Program-made: the position numbers and the translations under genes | Notes under the pieces: model-generated | What the model was told of the DNA's origin: nothing | Databases searched by the model: none | The model's input: only the letters and a program-made list of their open reading frames with translations | Assembly (NCBI GenBank): GCA_030615235.1 | Contig: JAUWZR010000176.1 | Span: forward strand, 1 to 5,436 | DNA from: Promethearchaeota archaeon | Lineage (GTDB): Archaea > Asgardarchaeota > Lokiarchaeia > Sigyniarchaeales > SOKP01 | DNA length: 5,436 nt | Direction: 5' to 3' | In this document: piece after piece, positions 5,396-5,436 of the stretch | Layout of the letters: every line of letters begins with the position of its first letter | Numbering within the stretch: the first letter of the stretch is position 1

Positions 5396-5436
5396 TTGTA
5401 TCCTTGAAATTAGCCATACAGCAATAAATTGAATAG

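Noticed and set aside
1..5436. CRISPR arrays, tRNA or rRNA genes, insertion sequences
   Set aside because: No regularly spaced repeats, no cloverleaf or rRNA-like segment and no transposase or terminal inverted repeats were seen; the only long repeat is the 62-bp pair inside paralogous genes.

Overview
The window looks like a piece of an Asgard archaeal chromosome, most likely Lokiarchaeia-like. This is inferred from three things: strongly AT-rich DNA, archaeal-style TATA boxes and GGTGA-type Shine-Dalgarno sites, and a eukaryote-like Rab/Ras-family small GTPase beside membrane proteins that end in a longin-like domain. The lineage call rests on gene content and composition only; there is no rRNA or other marker here.

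Layout from left to right. (1) Bases 1-332, + strand: the C-terminal 109 residues of a thiolase-superfamily enzyme whose start lies outside the window. (2) Bases 421-2334, - strand: a 637-residue protein with two tandem winged-helix domains, a helical middle and at least five C-terminal TPR units, convergent with the thiolase. (3) Bases 2335-2582: a 248-bp divergent intergenic region carrying promoters for both flanking genes and three copies of a 10-bp motif, TTRTAAACWT. (4) Bases 2583-3140, + strand: a 185-residue Rab-like GTPase with all five G-motifs but no C-terminal cysteine. (5) Bases 3168-5355, - strand: two tandem paralogues of about 360 residues, each with seven predicted membrane helices and a cytosolic domain whose predicted strand/helix order matches a longin fold. 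They form a two-gene unit in which the upstream copy has a promoter and almost no leader, and the downstream copy has a strong Shine-Dalgarno site. (6) Bases 5356-5436: the promoter region of that unit.

The most interesting reading is a possible membrane-associated GTPase module. Two receptor-like 7TM proteins (N-terminus out, C-terminus in by the positive-inside rule) present longin-like domains, a class of fold known to bind and regulate small GTPases, directly beside a soluble Rab-like GTPase that cannot be prenylated. The wHTH-TPR protein, divergent from the GTPase, is a candidate local regulator. The functional link is inference from gene neighbourhood and domain class. A second signal is a 62-bp stretch that is identical between the two otherwise well-diverged 7TM genes, including every silent position, which suggests recent gene conversion or constraint on the DNA or RNA itself.
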